Under the pieces are notes generated by a model. That model was not told the DNA's origin and made no database searches. It worked only from the letters and a program-made list of their open reading frames with translations. From Saccoglossus kowalevskii (lineage: Eukaryota; Hemichordata; Enteropneusta; Harrimaniidae), in the NCBI RefSeq assembly GCF_000003605.2, contig NW_003111976.1, positions 102,938-151,275 of the forward strand: 48,338 nt of DNA, written 5' to 3'. Position 1 is the first letter of the stretch. Every line of letters begins with the position of its first letter. Position numbers and translations under genes: made by a program. This document shows, piece by piece, positions 30,101-45,100 of this stretch.

Positions 30101-33100
30101 TACAATATGGAGGTAGCTAGATGACCCTTGACCTGTCTCATTAGCATAATGAGTCATCATAACATCAGCAGGCCACTTTAAATGTATTTGACAAATTATC
30201 GGAGAGCATGATGTAACATGTGGCTTCATAACAAAACGACAGATGTATCAATATTTAATATTCCGGTGCGGTCAAATATCGGCTACTTCAACATTATAAT
30301 AAAATATCTGATTACAAAAAGAATTTATTTAAATTGAAATATAAATATCAAAACTATATCTCACAACAGCCTTAAAGCAAAATTTGTATAGACTTAATAT
30401 TATGATGATGTAAATCTAAATCTAAAATAAATTACTATATTTATTAATTTCCAATATAATTTTTCAACAAGATTAGTTTAATTTGACAATTTCATTTGTA
30501 TATTCTGTGAATGAATGGAATTAATTTTTAGCATCTTGTTTTGAAAATCAATACAGATGACAGTTTACCACTTGGCGATGATTTGAAACAAATACTGTAT
30601 ATACACACTGATACCATTAATTGCAAGAATGTTGAATATTTTTAGCAAATTAGCAGCTAAATATATATTACAAAAGATAATATTGCAATGAATATCACAC
30701 TTCTCAGTTAATTAATTAAAATTTTAAAAATCAAATTCAAAGTTTAAAAAAAAAAAAAACATTTAGTGAACCACTAAAATTGTTGCGATTATGTATACAT
30801 GAATACTCTCAGACATGATCGACTATTTATGTCACTATGGCAACCGATAATTCCATCCTGTTCTCCGTAATGTCACTTGTACCAAATATTCCCACAGGAT
30901 AAACAATTCACTACAGAAACCAATCAGACTTGCCTTCATTAGGCCGCAAGCGCAAAAGGCCTTGTACTTTTTCATCTTGACCACGGCCGGCAGTCACGCA
31001 ACATCCAATAAATCACTCCATCATCGCGTCCAGTCAGAAAAAACGTGAAACATTTAAACATCTCGCCTTCCCTAGTGAAGTGCCTAACGCGATCTAAAAA
31101 TATCTATCCCGATGTGATGGAGTCACATCATTTTTTGTGACAAATATGCAGGTACGGACAAGAGGACAATCACACTGGCATCAATTCCCCCTCAATAATG
31201 ATATTTAAATATAGATTCAAAGCTTAACATTGTTAATACAAAGCAGCTGACCTATGTGGGCATATTGCATGCATAATTATTCAGAAGCCCCAAAAAATTA
31301 ACAGCTGTTGAAAAATCAAAAAATATCAGACAAATATTAAAATAATTACAACACAGATGGAACTAAATATTGCAGTAATATCAGTTAAATTATTTATATT
31401 TAGTTACATAATGTCATAATTATTAAATGTTTTTTAATTGCTTTTTCAGTGGCTAAAATTTGTTTACATAACTTATTTGCATAATTTATGTTAATTATTC
31501 ATAGGGTAAAGGTCAAATACCCCTATCACCATTCCATCCATCAGCATTTATTGAACACATTGTTTGTAACATGTATTTGTCCTAATTGAATAACTACATT
31601 ATATATAACCGGTATGCAAATTTTGTCAGGTGATTCATCTCAACTGATTTTATACTTATTTTTCAGTAACATTTAAATTATTATTTAGACTATGGTATGG
31701 ATCCCTGAAACTCCATTTATGAATATAATTTTTTTTTAAATTTTGCTTACAAAAATAAATTATTTTAGTTCGAACTGATTTAAATACACCACACAATTCA
31801 GGTAAATTATCTAAAGAACTGTCCATGATTGTTTATAAAATGTCAGATTTTACTGAATTTATATTATTTTTTTTTAAATCAATAAATTCTAACTAAATTG
31901 TAAATAGGTCAACAGCTGGAATGACATACTTACAATGTTGTCTCCCTTTTTTGGGTAACGTTGATAAAATAGTGATTTAATACTAAGTACACATTATGTT
32001 TGTACATGCATTAAAGCTAGAATTAATTTATTTATTATAATTTTTCTTAACCAGTAACAAAATAGAATTCCATGTTTTTTTACTGATAATGAATTATAAA
32101 CACAATATCTAAAATAATTTTAATTGACTCATCTTGTCACTACAAATACAATAATACTTTCACTCACCTTCTCAGCTTTTTCTTTTTCAAGCTGCGCAAG
32201 CGTTGATTGCAGATCTTTTAGCCTTTCCTTAGCCTTCGAAGATACATCATCAAAGCCATTTCTCAAATCATTGATTTTCTTCTGCAAGTCTTCTTTCTGA
32301 TCGGCTGTTAATTTATCTTGGTTGTCTGTCAAGAACTGCTCAGCCGCTTTCAGGGCATCAGTAATCGGTTGCTTGTGCTCGGCAGTGTCATCAACGAGAG
32401 GCTGCAATATAAAGAAAAGGTACATTGAAATATCTAGACTCGATATCAAATTCGGCGTTGAGTCGTGAGAAATGCGCATGTGCGGCATATCGTTCTTGAA
32501 ATTAAAAACATCTGTCGCTGCATGTGCACATGACCCTCATGATCAGTTCATTAATGAATCTAATAATTAATTAAAATTTAATTACAATATTAGGTTACGC
32601 AATAATCTAATGAATCAATGACAAAGTAGCATTTCACCAAAACGTGAAAATGGTGGTCAGAAAGAGCTGAGATGAGATGAGAAAAAAATAGGTTGCGACA
32701 AGAAAGGGACAAATATCACTCTTAATGGGATGATATTAATATATATCAAATGAAATAAATCTTATTTTCAATTGAATGATAATAAGCAGACCACCTGTCA
32801 CACAATGCAGTATGTTTCAATCTTACACTTAACTGCCCATATTGAATGCCCCCAGCTGACCAGCAGAGATTTCAGACTAAACATCATTGTTGTAAATCAA
32901 TGTCAAACACTGCATGAAATATTTTTCACACACAGGCAGACTCATCATGAATTATATGCGGTTGAATGCGATTTTCAGACAAAGTCGCAAATTATGTTTT
33001 CTGTTGGCAGGTCTGTCACATGTTAAAGTTGAAAATTACAGAAATTAAGACTTTTGTAAAGTTGGTTATTCAAACATCTTTGCCCACCACCTCAAATTTT

Positions 33101-36100
33101 TTTATTTTTTCAAATTTTTCAAATCTAAAAAATATCTAACATTAGGTGAATAAATCTTTCAAAGTCAAGTTTATTTTAAGAGGCGAAATATCTATATTTT
33201 GTTCCCAAATTTCATACGAGTATTCCCTGATATATACGTCTCAATAGTACACCATCCCAATTTTTATAAATGGGACACTGTCTGGAAAATCATGCACAAT
33301 CACACATGCATGCAAAGCTTGTTTAGCAACTCTAATTATTTGTATGATGTGTTTCATGCTGATTTATTCATGACATTTATCATTTAGATAAACCTTCCAT
33401 CTATCACAGTCAAACTTTAGTTACCAAACTCTAATTTGTTTACTGAGCTAAATCTGTTTGGATAATATACAAGTTTTGAGTTCCGCCATTACATTAGGTG
33501 CTTTTGTATAAAAATGTTCCAATTTTGTCTGCATGGGGAGGTTAATTTCACATTTCGTTGATTTTTTAATACTAGTAGTACAAGCCAAATAAAAATCTGA
33601 GATCTATGAAAACTGTTCACATGACGTTACTTACTGTATATTCACTTTTGATAATACGAACATAGTAAAATTTACCTTGTGTTCGTTCAATTGTTCGGTA
33701 ACTGGTTCAAGTTCACTTGCGATTGGTTCTTGAGACTCCAGCCTCTCGCCCATATCTATTACCCAGTCGAGCAAGCCTTGTACGGCCCCAGTCTTGTCGT
33801 TGAGCTCTGATACCAAACCAAGACTTCCTTCCAATTCTTTCTGCCTATCATCCAATGCTTTGATCAGTTTATCGAAACGGTCGTTGACAGCCGTGACTTG
33901 CTTTGTCACGTCAGAAGGTTCTAGAAAACATCAAATACAAGTTTACTCAACAGTTCCTTGGTTACTATGTTACTTTTCACATTTTTATGTATTTTCTATA
34001 CTTTTTTGTTTAATATTGTATCCCCCTTTTGTAAATGTGTGAGGTACCCTGACTGATATATATACAATCAAATGTTGAGATTTGCAAATATTCACATAGT
34101 TAGGGGGCTTTGTTTGTCTTTAAAGGTCAGTATACATTGTAAATATTTTTGTCGAAAGGATAAGGACCCTGTAGTACTCTTGAGAAATGAGAAAGTGAGG
34201 GCAGGATATTCACTTCTCATACCGGTATATTTTTCAGATAAAATAACATCATTTTATGTTCTTAGCTTGTTATAGGATGTTTTACATATTTGCAAAGTAA
34301 GAATCAATTTTTGGACCCAAAAATATAATTTTCCACTGACAGGTATGTTCAGTAAAATATGGAAATTTTTATGTAAAGCTTACCTTGTAAGAAATCACTT
34401 GGCACGCCTTGGTCAGACATCCTCCTGATTCTCTTTCGTTCTTCTGGTTTCTTAGCAACCTCTTCATCTTCTGGTGAGACAATTTCTGAGCTTCGCTTTG
34501 GTTTAGCTGCTTCCTTCTCTGCAGGTGTTAATACAACAGGTACTACAGCATTGAGTGCCTCCAGCTCAAGACCAAGTTCAGTGACATTCTCAATGTCTGG
34601 CCTCAAATCTTCTAGTTCATTTTTGATTGGCTGAAATGAAATAGGTTACATGGTCCATTAAAGTTGTATTTGCAAGTAAATTAGTAGAGACATACTTTTG
34701 AATTCCGTTCACAATTTCCACATTTTGATGTTTTCTTTTGTTCAAAATTACATAAAATTGATTCATGGGTATTCACTCCTAGTTTTTAATAATTGAGAAA
34801 TCATAACAAAATGAAAATAAATCAGTTTTTTTTAAGTTGTTTTTTAATACCTGTTGTTCCTCAAGTTGTGATTTGAGTGTTTTGATGTCTTTAGCAACAG
34901 GCTCCAGATCACCAACACGGTCCTCTACAGCATCCAAGAAATCTGACGCTTCTCTGATAGCAGCAATAAACTTCTCATGTGCTTTCTGTCTTTCATCAAG
35001 TTGTTTATTTCTGTAATAAAATCACCCAATTAAGTTTTGGAGAGATGCACCAGATATAAGTTTAAATAATTAAATTTTTATTTTATTATAATGCATCAAA
35101 TGTCAAGTTACGCTTGGACTGTATAGTTATCAAAAGTAAGCTGTGCTTGACAAAAACACGAACAGTTGGACGACAAGATGGAAAATGCACAGTTACTTAC
35201 CTCTTGTTGATGCCATCTTGTAATGCCTGCCAGTTTTTATTTACATTCTCTACAACTTCAGAGACTTTAGAGGTGTCTGCAGCCTGGGGGTCAGTAATCA
35301 ACTCACGGGATAGTTCTTTGATGTGGCTGAAAGTTGGTTTGTAGTCCTCGGTCTCACTAGCCACTTCCTATTGGTGGAAAAAAGTTTGAATATGTTCAGA
35401 GAAAAATTTACCATACACACAAGACAACAGTAAGCACAAGAGGAAGAATACTCAACAGCTTCTTTCCATAATACTCCCCTGCCTTACCACAACCTTTTTT
35501 GTCAACTTAAATAAAAGTTTTCATGATCTCCTGAATGAAATATCTGCTTTAATCTGAAAAGTTTATTTTTCCAGATCACATTTTGATTTGAGGGAGACTG
35601 AAGCCAAATTCTTGCCAAAATGTTAATAAACAAGTACATGTTATATTTAGTAGTGCTTTTACCAGAAGTTGGGTTCCAAGCTGAAGCAATTCCATCTTGT
35701 CCATCTCGTGGGAGTCCAGTGTTTCCAACGTTGGGATGAGCCAGTCTTCTAGATTGTCCACCTCATCTAAGAAGTCGTTCAATCGATCATGCAGACTCTG
35801 GAAATACTCTCCACACTCACTAACGGTGTCAGATGCTTTCCCGAATCGACTGTGCAAATCGTCCAACTTTTCTTGAACTGCGTGTGCGACAGAAGTATCA
35901 CTGACGGTGATGAGTTTTGTTGCCGACATGTTTACTGTCTCAATGCTTGGTTTGTGACTTCCAAGTTCACTGTACAACAGCTGTGAAAAAAGATTATATT
36001 TCAAGAAATGAAATAATGATAGCGAGTAATAAGAAAATGAAAGCCACTTTTGAAACAGTTTGTCCTTCTAAACACCTGATGTTTCCTCACTGTAAACATT

Positions 36101-39100
36101 TTGCTTTTAACAGTATTTTTCATCAACACAGCAATATTGGATATGTTTGGTTCAACATTTAAAAGAAAAACAAAAATTTTATTTAAAGCTATCCATGAAG
36201 AAGTCGAAAATGTAAAACGTTGAAGCGGACGACAGGCAATCACTCATATGATAAGCTCTGCTCAATAAAGTCAACAGCGGAGATAAAAATGTTTCAAAAA
36301 TTTCCCTAAAATAGTTGCGAGGAAATGACAAATGTCAACGTTACCTTTTGCTTTTGCATGATGTTTCTGAGTTCCTCCTTCTGTACAATCATTGGAGTAT
36401 GGAATTCCAGATTGTCCACTTTGGGTTCAAACTCATCCAGCCAATTGAGAAGAGCATCCAATCCATCCTGGACACTCTGAGACTGTGTGAGGGCAGTCTG
36501 CAAGGCATTGTTTCTGTCCTTGGCTTGTGTCTCTAATTTGCTGTATTTATCACTCACTTCATCTGTGGGAAACCAGAAAAAAAACAAATACATGTCATGA
36601 TGTCTAATCAGTTGTCTAAGATTGAGGAAATTAGAATCCCATGGATATAACCCAAGTTTAGAACTCCCGCTGACATTTGGAATTTAAAGTATCTCATAAA
36701 ACAGCCTTGTATCAAATTCACATGCATGTTTTTAAAAGATAAAAATGCATGAAAAGGGTTCAACACTAAAGACATTCCTAGATAAAAATAAATATATAGA
36801 ACATAAAGCACTTATGAAAAAAAAAGATTTTTCAAAATGGTGGTATGAGGGCGCTGTAATAATTAGTGACAGTTATATCAAATTAGTAGATCAAATAATA
36901 TATCAAAAACATGCCAGAGATTATGACCACCATAAATATATATACAAACCAACTCACCAAGCATTTTCTCAACTTCTTCCTTCATTTCTGGTTGTGTCTC
37001 TATTATTTCTTTGCCATTAGATTTTAATTTTTCTACATCTCTATTGTGGCTGTTGATATCATCTTGAAGTGCCTGGGGAGACGAATAAAACATGATTAAT
37101 TGTTGTAAATAATTACATTCAATTATTCCCTTCAAAATATCAACTGCAATTGATGAATTTGTCTACACTAATTCTGATACAGACTTCACAAACCTTGAGT
37201 TTATCAATCTGAGATTGGACAAGATCAGGTTCAGCACCAATCGACTCTTTCATCAATTTCGTCATTTCTGCGTCTGTTTTCTCCAACCACGGTAGCAGGT
37301 CATCCAGAGTGCCCTGATACTTCTGGTGCTTGTCCAGAAGATCCTTCAAGGTTTCAGTATGCTGTGTACCCTTGGCCTTCAGCTTGTTATACCTGTCGTT
37401 CATGTCAGTCAGTCTGTTCTTTGTGATGCTGGTTTCTGGAGTTTCCACAAAGTCTTTAGCTTGTTGCTTTGGTAGACTGGTGTTGCGGAAGTCAGCCAAG
37501 TCCTTCTTGAATTCCTGCAATACACCAAGTGAGTGAAATTTTTGTCATTATCACTTTTTTCTCAAAAATGATGCAATGATCTGATGCAAATTACATCTTT
37601 TTACTTACTTTGGCAGTTTCTATAAGGATCATCTCCATGACTACAACCTACAATATGCAAATCTTTTTACTTACCTTGGCGGTTTCTAAGAATTGATGAC
37701 CAGACATATTGATAAACTTCAGATCGGCTTTGTGGTCGATGACTTCCTCTGTGAATGTCTTCAACTCTTTATTCTGGTCCTTCAAGACATCTCGGTCCTT
37801 CCCGACATCAGAAATAAGTTTATCCAGTGCCTTCTCACATTGAGTCAGCCATTCTGTGAAAGTCGACGACTCGACCTCAAACTTTTTGACTTCCTCGACT
37901 GACGTCTTCAGACGTTTAACTCTAGTTTCAGTTTGGATGATGAGCACGTCGTACCTAGTCTTCAGACCAGACACACATTCTTCTAGCTTGTTCTTCTGTG
38001 GTTCTTCAAGTTTGCTGCCCTCTGTAGCTAACAGGGTTTGAGCTGCCTGCAGAGTTACTATTACAGGTCGCTGGTGATCGGTAACATCATCTTGGATTGT
38101 CTGAAAAAAAAACACAATAAATTATTCAGATGAACTGTTGAAATCAAAAATAATAATTGATTTCCTTAAATGTTATTTTTTATTTGGAAAAACTTGATAA
38201 CATTTTTAGGTGCAATCTATATCATATATAATATTGGTTCCCCATTAACTTTAATAACTAAGAAAAAGAATGAAAATTATGTACAAAAAAGTTATAAAGT
38301 ACATCATAGACTAACCTTGTTCTTATCGAGTTGTTCTGTTAATTGTTTGGGTATTTCTTTCATTGGTTGTTGCTCTCCAAGTTTGGTTTCAGTCTCCGTC
38401 ACCCACTGCAGCATGTCTTGAATTGTTGAGTTCTGTTCTGTGAACTTTTCATCCAATGCGGCCTGAAAACAATACAAAAGTAGAAACTTGAAATGAGTGG
38501 GTGAAGAATTTTAAATAATATACTGTTATATTCTTTCAAGTTCAACAATTCCCCCCACAAACATTTATACATTTTCTCCAGCTTTTGTTTTCCTGTTTCC
38601 CAGCAACCATTCATTCATCCTCGTTTCACTTTAAATAATAAAGAATATAACCAAAACTCACTTTCTCAGCTTCCTCTTTCTGCAGCCTATCAAGTGTCTC
38701 TTGCAGTTGTTTCAACCTGTCATGTGACCTGTCACTGACATCATCATATCCATCTTTTACATCATCTATTAGTTTCTGCAAGTCTGCAATTTCTTCTGGT
38801 TTCAGTTTGTCTTTGTTTTCTTTCAAGAACTCTTCAGCTGACTTGGTGGACTCGGCCACTGGAGACTTGTGATCAGTGATGTCATCAGCAAGTTTCTGTG
38901 TGATAGTAAGGGGAAATCAGAGTTTAGATGTAATGCTGCCCTCTACATTCAAAATGTAGAAATACTGATGAGGGCGCTATAGCAAATCAATGACTTTCTC
39001 AGAAATACATTTATAATACAGGATAGATATCAATTTTATGATGTGCACAGTTCCAAATGAAAAAATTTGAATTTCTAAATAATATTCTTGGAGACAGAGC

Positions 39101-42100
39101 CATGTCACTGAATGTTCTATGTTGCTAAGACGCACACCACTGTCAACGTATTTCTATGGGCTCTGTGGAACGCTAACAAGGAGCCGATGAAAACAGCTAA
39201 AGTGAAGAAAACAACACAAATTCAACTGTGAGAAAACCAAAAAAACCAGGGGTAATCTTGTTATACTGTTTAGGACAGTCTCAATAACCATCCCAAAGTA
39301 CCACTTTTAGAGAGCTTTCAAACGTTGCTTTCACTAGACATATATAAAGTAAGAAAATGACTGCACCAAAATGTGGCCGAGAAAAATTATGCCAATCAAA
39401 GGTTTAGGAACACAATCCTCCAAGAAAAGGTGACGATGAAAACAATGACAGATATAAACTTTTTTTTTTTGCATTTTGAGAAAGTTAAAAACTATTTTAT
39501 TACCTTTTGATCATCAAGCTGTGCAGTAACTGGGGAGACGTCCTGACTCACAGGTGATTGTGATCGCAGTTGCTCTTTGACCTCTTCAACCCATTCCAGT
39601 ATCGGCTGTAATTTATCAGTCTTATCGGTCAATCCCTTCATGAGATCTCGTGTCTTGGCCAACTCATTCTGTCGGTCTGCTAACTTATCAGCTAAGGTAC
39701 TGTAACGTCCAACGACATCATTTGTCTTTTTCTGAGATTCTGATGGTCCTGAAAACAAGTATAAAACAGTGCAGGTTTTACCGTTAATTTAATTATATTA
39801 AAAGTTTCACAAGAAGAGTTGTACCCAAATACCCAAACATTTTCTTTGAAAATAAAAACATTCAAAATAACACTTGTATGCCCCCACCTTTATAATACTG
39901 CCAACTCCAGGCAATTTCTAGAATATTAACTCTTGGATTGAATGAATTCTCTCAAGTTTGACATATAACTTACAACATAAGCATAGTATGGATGTACATT
40001 GTTTCAGTGGACCACTCCCATAATATGGGCAAGGTTCATTGCAAAACACAATATTTTTCACAAAAACGCTTACCAGTGAGAAGGTCACTTGGTACAACCC
40101 GATCAGACAGTCGTCTACCAGCTGGGTGTTTCTTTTCTGATGGTTTTTCAGGTCCAATATCTCTCGACCTCAGTCGTTCTGGAACAGCCTTCATCTCTTC
40201 ATCTGGCTTGGTGAGGGCATCAAGAGCTTTACAAAGTTCCTGGACTTCATCAACTTTGGGTTTGAGGTCATCAATGTCTTTCTGGATGGGCTGTGAGCAC
40301 GAAAAATGAATCATCAATAAATAACAACACATGTATAATTATATTTTAAATTAAATAAAATAAATAATTTAGTATTTTTTACAACTAAGTAACTATTAAT
40401 AAATTGGTGCCAATATAATAAGAAACATTTATTGTTTTGGGCAACATTGTCAAGATACAATTGCAATGAAACAATATTATGCAAATTAAGCTAATTAATA
40501 TACATACATTCTGGGGAAAACAAGGGACAACCTATTTCATGCACTCACCATTTGCTCATCAATCTGGTCATCTAGTTTCTTCACATCTCTGGTGACAGGC
40601 TTCAAATGATCCACCTTGTGTTCAATCTTATCTAACTCATCGCCAGTGGCTTTAACACACTTGCTGAACTCTGCATGGGCGTCTTCACGTTCGCCAAGCT
40701 GCTGGTTTCGTTTCTTCAGAGCATCCTCAAGATCCTTCCAATTCTTTTTGACATTCTTAACCACAGCCTCCACTTGACTCTTGTCCTTGGATTTGGGATC
40801 TTTGAGTAGTTCCTCGGCGAGTTTTTCAACATTCTCGAAGATTGGTTCATTCTCATCTTTCTGGTTGCCAAATTGCTGCAATAATAATAAAGTGATAACA
40901 AGTTGATGAAAGTTAAATTCACTGCTCGTTAGTTGTTAAATACAAACATTGTTTGATACAGCCCGACCGATCGACCGACCCACTCCCACAATAAATACAT
41001 TTGACTTTTTAGCATATACGTCATAACTAGTCATGACAGTTCAGAGGTCATCGACGAACTAATCTGAATATTTACCAGTAAAGTGGCTCCCATCTCAACC
41101 AGCTCCATACGATCCATATCAGGTGAATCTAGCGTTTCCAGCACAGGGATCATCCAATCATCCAGCTTATCAACTTGTTCCAAGAAATCTATCAGTTTAT
41201 CAGTCACATCTTGCAAATAACCACCCTTATCTTTAGCAGCGTCGGCAGCTTTCGTGTATCTTTTATTCAAATCATCAAGTTTGTCCTGCACGATTTTACC
41301 GACTGATGGTTCACTGTCTTTGATGAGTTTGTCTGCTGAAGTGTTAACCGAGTCCACGCTGGGTTTATGATTGTCGATGTCCGTAATTACAACCTGCAGG
41401 AAATAAATATGATTTATTAGAAACAAATATTCGTAAGTTTAGAATGGTGTAGGTCATCAAAATAAGGTCTAATTTCTAAAAATAATAATTTAAAATCACA
41501 GCATGATTGAACTTTTTACTATACAGATCACATAGTAACATAGTTAAGCTCCTTATGTACACATGTACAAGTACCAATCTCTCAATATTGGCTAAATTGC
41601 ATTTAGTGATAAAATACTGTAAATCGATTTATTTTCGCAAATTCCGTGAAATAGCGAAAATCACGAAATTGTGTAGTAGTGAAGGTGTCCCACAACATAG
41701 AGTGTACGTGACTTTTGCAAAATTTTATTCTCACAAACAATAAATAATCCACAATAAACGGTTTATAGTATACAAAATCAAAACCGATTTGTACCTTCAC
41801 GTCTTGTAACTGTCCGTGTAATACCTCTTTGTCAACGTCCACATCCTTGGCATTGATTTTCTCAATTTTGGGTTCGACTTCATCCAGCCAAGACAGCAGG
41901 CCGTCTAAACCATCTTGTACACCCTGGGACTGTGTGAGGGCAGTCTGCAAAGCATTGTTCCTCTCAGACAATTTATCCTTCAGGTTATTGTACTTGCCAA
42001 CAGCATCACCTAAATCAGATATAATGACTTTTTAGAATTGCATGACATGGAGTATTAGTAAAAAGTGTGAGACTAAAGTGAAAGGTTTGAAATTTTACAA

Positions 42101-45100
42101 TTCAAATTCCCACCATTTTGTCGGTTGGAACAAAAATCATTATGAATTTAGATTCTCACCAAAGAAGCGGTGAGAATTTAGATTTTTGCCAATTGATAAC
42201 TAAGAATAAAAATTCTCACTCATGTCAATAATATCAAGTCTTGCTAAACTGTGAGAATGTGTTTCAATCTAGTCTCACACTTTTGACTTGCACTAATAAA
42301 GAATCATGGATTCATCTATTTTTTCAAGTATAAATAAAACAACAGAAGCTATTTTTAAAAACTTACCAACAGTCTTATCAGTTTGGGGTTTAAGCTCTGG
42401 TTGTGTTTCGCCAAGATCTTTCCCGGTTTCTTTGAGTTTGTCAATGTTCTTTGCTTGAGACACTGTCTCTTCAGTCACAGGCTGGAGAAAAAAAAAATAT
42501 CGTAAATATGGATTGCTGAAAATCATGTCTCTCTCTTCTTCACAAGAATTTTTTTTTTTTTGTGCTGTCATTGTTATTGTCATCATCAACTTAGTAAAGT
42601 CAACTCTACCTTCAGTTTCTCAATTTGCTCTTTTACAACATCAGGTTCTGCTCCAACTGGTTGTTCCAGTTGCTCAGCAACAACAGCTTCAGCCTCCAGT
42701 AACCACGGCAATAGGGAATCTAACTCATCCTTGTAGTTCTTGTGTTTTTCTTTCAGTTCTTTCATCTTCTGTTCATGTTGGACACCTTGTGCCTTGAGTT
42801 TGTCATATCGGTCACTCAAACTGACCAGCCTGTTTTTGATAATGCTTGACTCTGGTGTCTCATGGAAGTCTTTGTTGAATTGAGCTGGGAGTGCGTCAGT
42901 ACGGAAGTCAGCAAGCAAAACTTTGTATTCCTGCAATAAAAGTCATATGTTTTGATGAAATAAAATCTTTGTTTTTAAAAATATTTACTTTTCATACTCC
43001 ACAGGTATGCAATATACAGAACATTGGCATATTAGTATTAAATTTGTTTTTTCAATGAAAAGATTTTAATTCTAACTAATTTCTGATATCTTAATATTTA
43101 CAAGGTCATTAATTCATAAATCTTTGAGAAAAGGATGGAAGGGTAAACTTTTTTCTTCCAGTAAAAATTACCTTCGCATGTTCCAAGAATTTCAGACCAG
43201 ACATGGAGATGAATTTCAGCTCTGGTTTGTGTTCGGCAACATCCTCATTAAAAGTCTTCATCTGGTCGGTTTGTTTTCGCACTGTGGGGTTATCTTTGCC
43301 AACATCCTTCATCAGTGCATGCAAGGTCTGCTCAGATCGAGACAACCATGTCTCAAAGGTAACATACTCATGTTCAAATTTCTGCAGCTCATCCACCGAC
43401 GAGTCCAGTTGCTTGACTCTTGATTCTGATTGGTTATTGATTTTATCATAGCGTTTATGTACATCCTTAATTGTACTGTCCAGTTTGGTTTTCTCGTCTG
43501 GTGACAGTTTATCTGCATGTGTCACCAACAAAACTTGAGCACTCTGAGTTGATATCACAAGGGGCTGTTGGTGGGCGAGTACATCATCGCGAATCGTCTG
43601 AAAAAATTTTTTTAAAAATTTAAAAAAAAAATGACAAACATAGTAAAACTTTATTTTGCAAAAATGATAAAAACATAGAATATCATTATCAGAAACCCAA
43701 AACAAATGAACAGCTTATGCAACAAATCATACAGACATCCATTCACAATTTACCTCATACTCATTTACAAATTACCCAACATGCATGCTTACCTTATTCT
43801 CAACATCCTGTTCCTTCAACGGTTTAAGATCTTCAGATGCTGGTTGCTGAGAACCAAGTTTCTCTTCTGTTTTCTGAATCCAATCTAGTATATCTTGCAC
43901 AGCGGTGATCTGTTCTGTGTATTTCTGTTCCATTGCAGCCTGAATATCACACAAAAAAAACATAGTGAATTTAAAACAGCTTTGCCCATTCTATGAATTA
44001 CTTTCACTCCTGCTAGGAAGCACAGTTCAATTGACAGGCATTTGATTACTCCAGCACACTCTCACAGCTATTTTAACATATAGTACTAGTATACTCATAA
44101 ATTGTTTTACAGTAAAAAATTTCGCAACATGATGAAGGGAATTATCTGAAAAATTAACTGGTTGATGAAATACATCCATCAATTCTATCTTGTTTTCATC
44201 ATGCGTTCTCAAAGAAATTTCACCAAATTCTCTGCATTACCTTCTCTGCCTGATCTTTTTCCAGATAATCGAGTGTCTGCTGCAGATGTCGCATTCTTTC
44301 GAGTGATTTCGCACTCACATCATCATATTTATCCTTCAAATCATCTTTCATTTTCTCAACTTCAGCCTGTTGCTCTGGTGTCAGTTTATCTTTGTTGTCT
44401 CTCAGGAACTGCTCAGCATCTTTAAGAACATCACTGAGAGGAGATTTATGTGTCTGTATGTCCTCCTGAATGTCCTGTAGAAACAGAAATCAAACCATGT
44501 TTAGAAATTTCAAAATTATACTGATACTTTTTGAAAATTATTATGATCAAGGTCAAAGAGCAGTTTCTTGCAAAAAAAAACGATTGATTAAAAAAATGAT
44601 GTAAATAAGCTTTGTAAATAATAAATATGCATACTACACAGATTCACAAATTCACAGATTTAACTAGTCTATAAAAAGCTAATTATTAAACACAATTTAA
44701 GACCTACCTTCTGATCAACAAGCTGTTCTTTGAGTGGTTCTATTTTATTTCTTTTAATTGGTTCTTGTGATGTCAGTTTCTCGTCTACCTTGTCTACCCA
44801 GTCTATCAATGGTTTCAGCTTCTCCTCTGTGTCTGTAATTGCCTTCACAGTCTCCAGTGTGTCTTCCAACTCTTTTTGTCGATCAGCCAACTTATCACTG
44901 ATGTCACCATAGCGACCACTGACTTCGTCACTTTTTCTTTGAACAAGCGATGGGCCTGAAAGTTCAGAAGAGATAAATAAATCAGTATGTGCAGAGAAAA
45001 ATAAATCCGTATGTGCAGAGAAAAATATAAAATAATTTGTGATTATTCAATGAGACAATATTAAACGCCATTAATTTTAGAGTCAAGTTCTCACCCATAA

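Noticed and set aside
29978-30229. Minus-strand frame of 83 codons in the long cassette 3 intron
   Set aside because: Mixed composition, no splice sites in phase, no similarity to neighbours.
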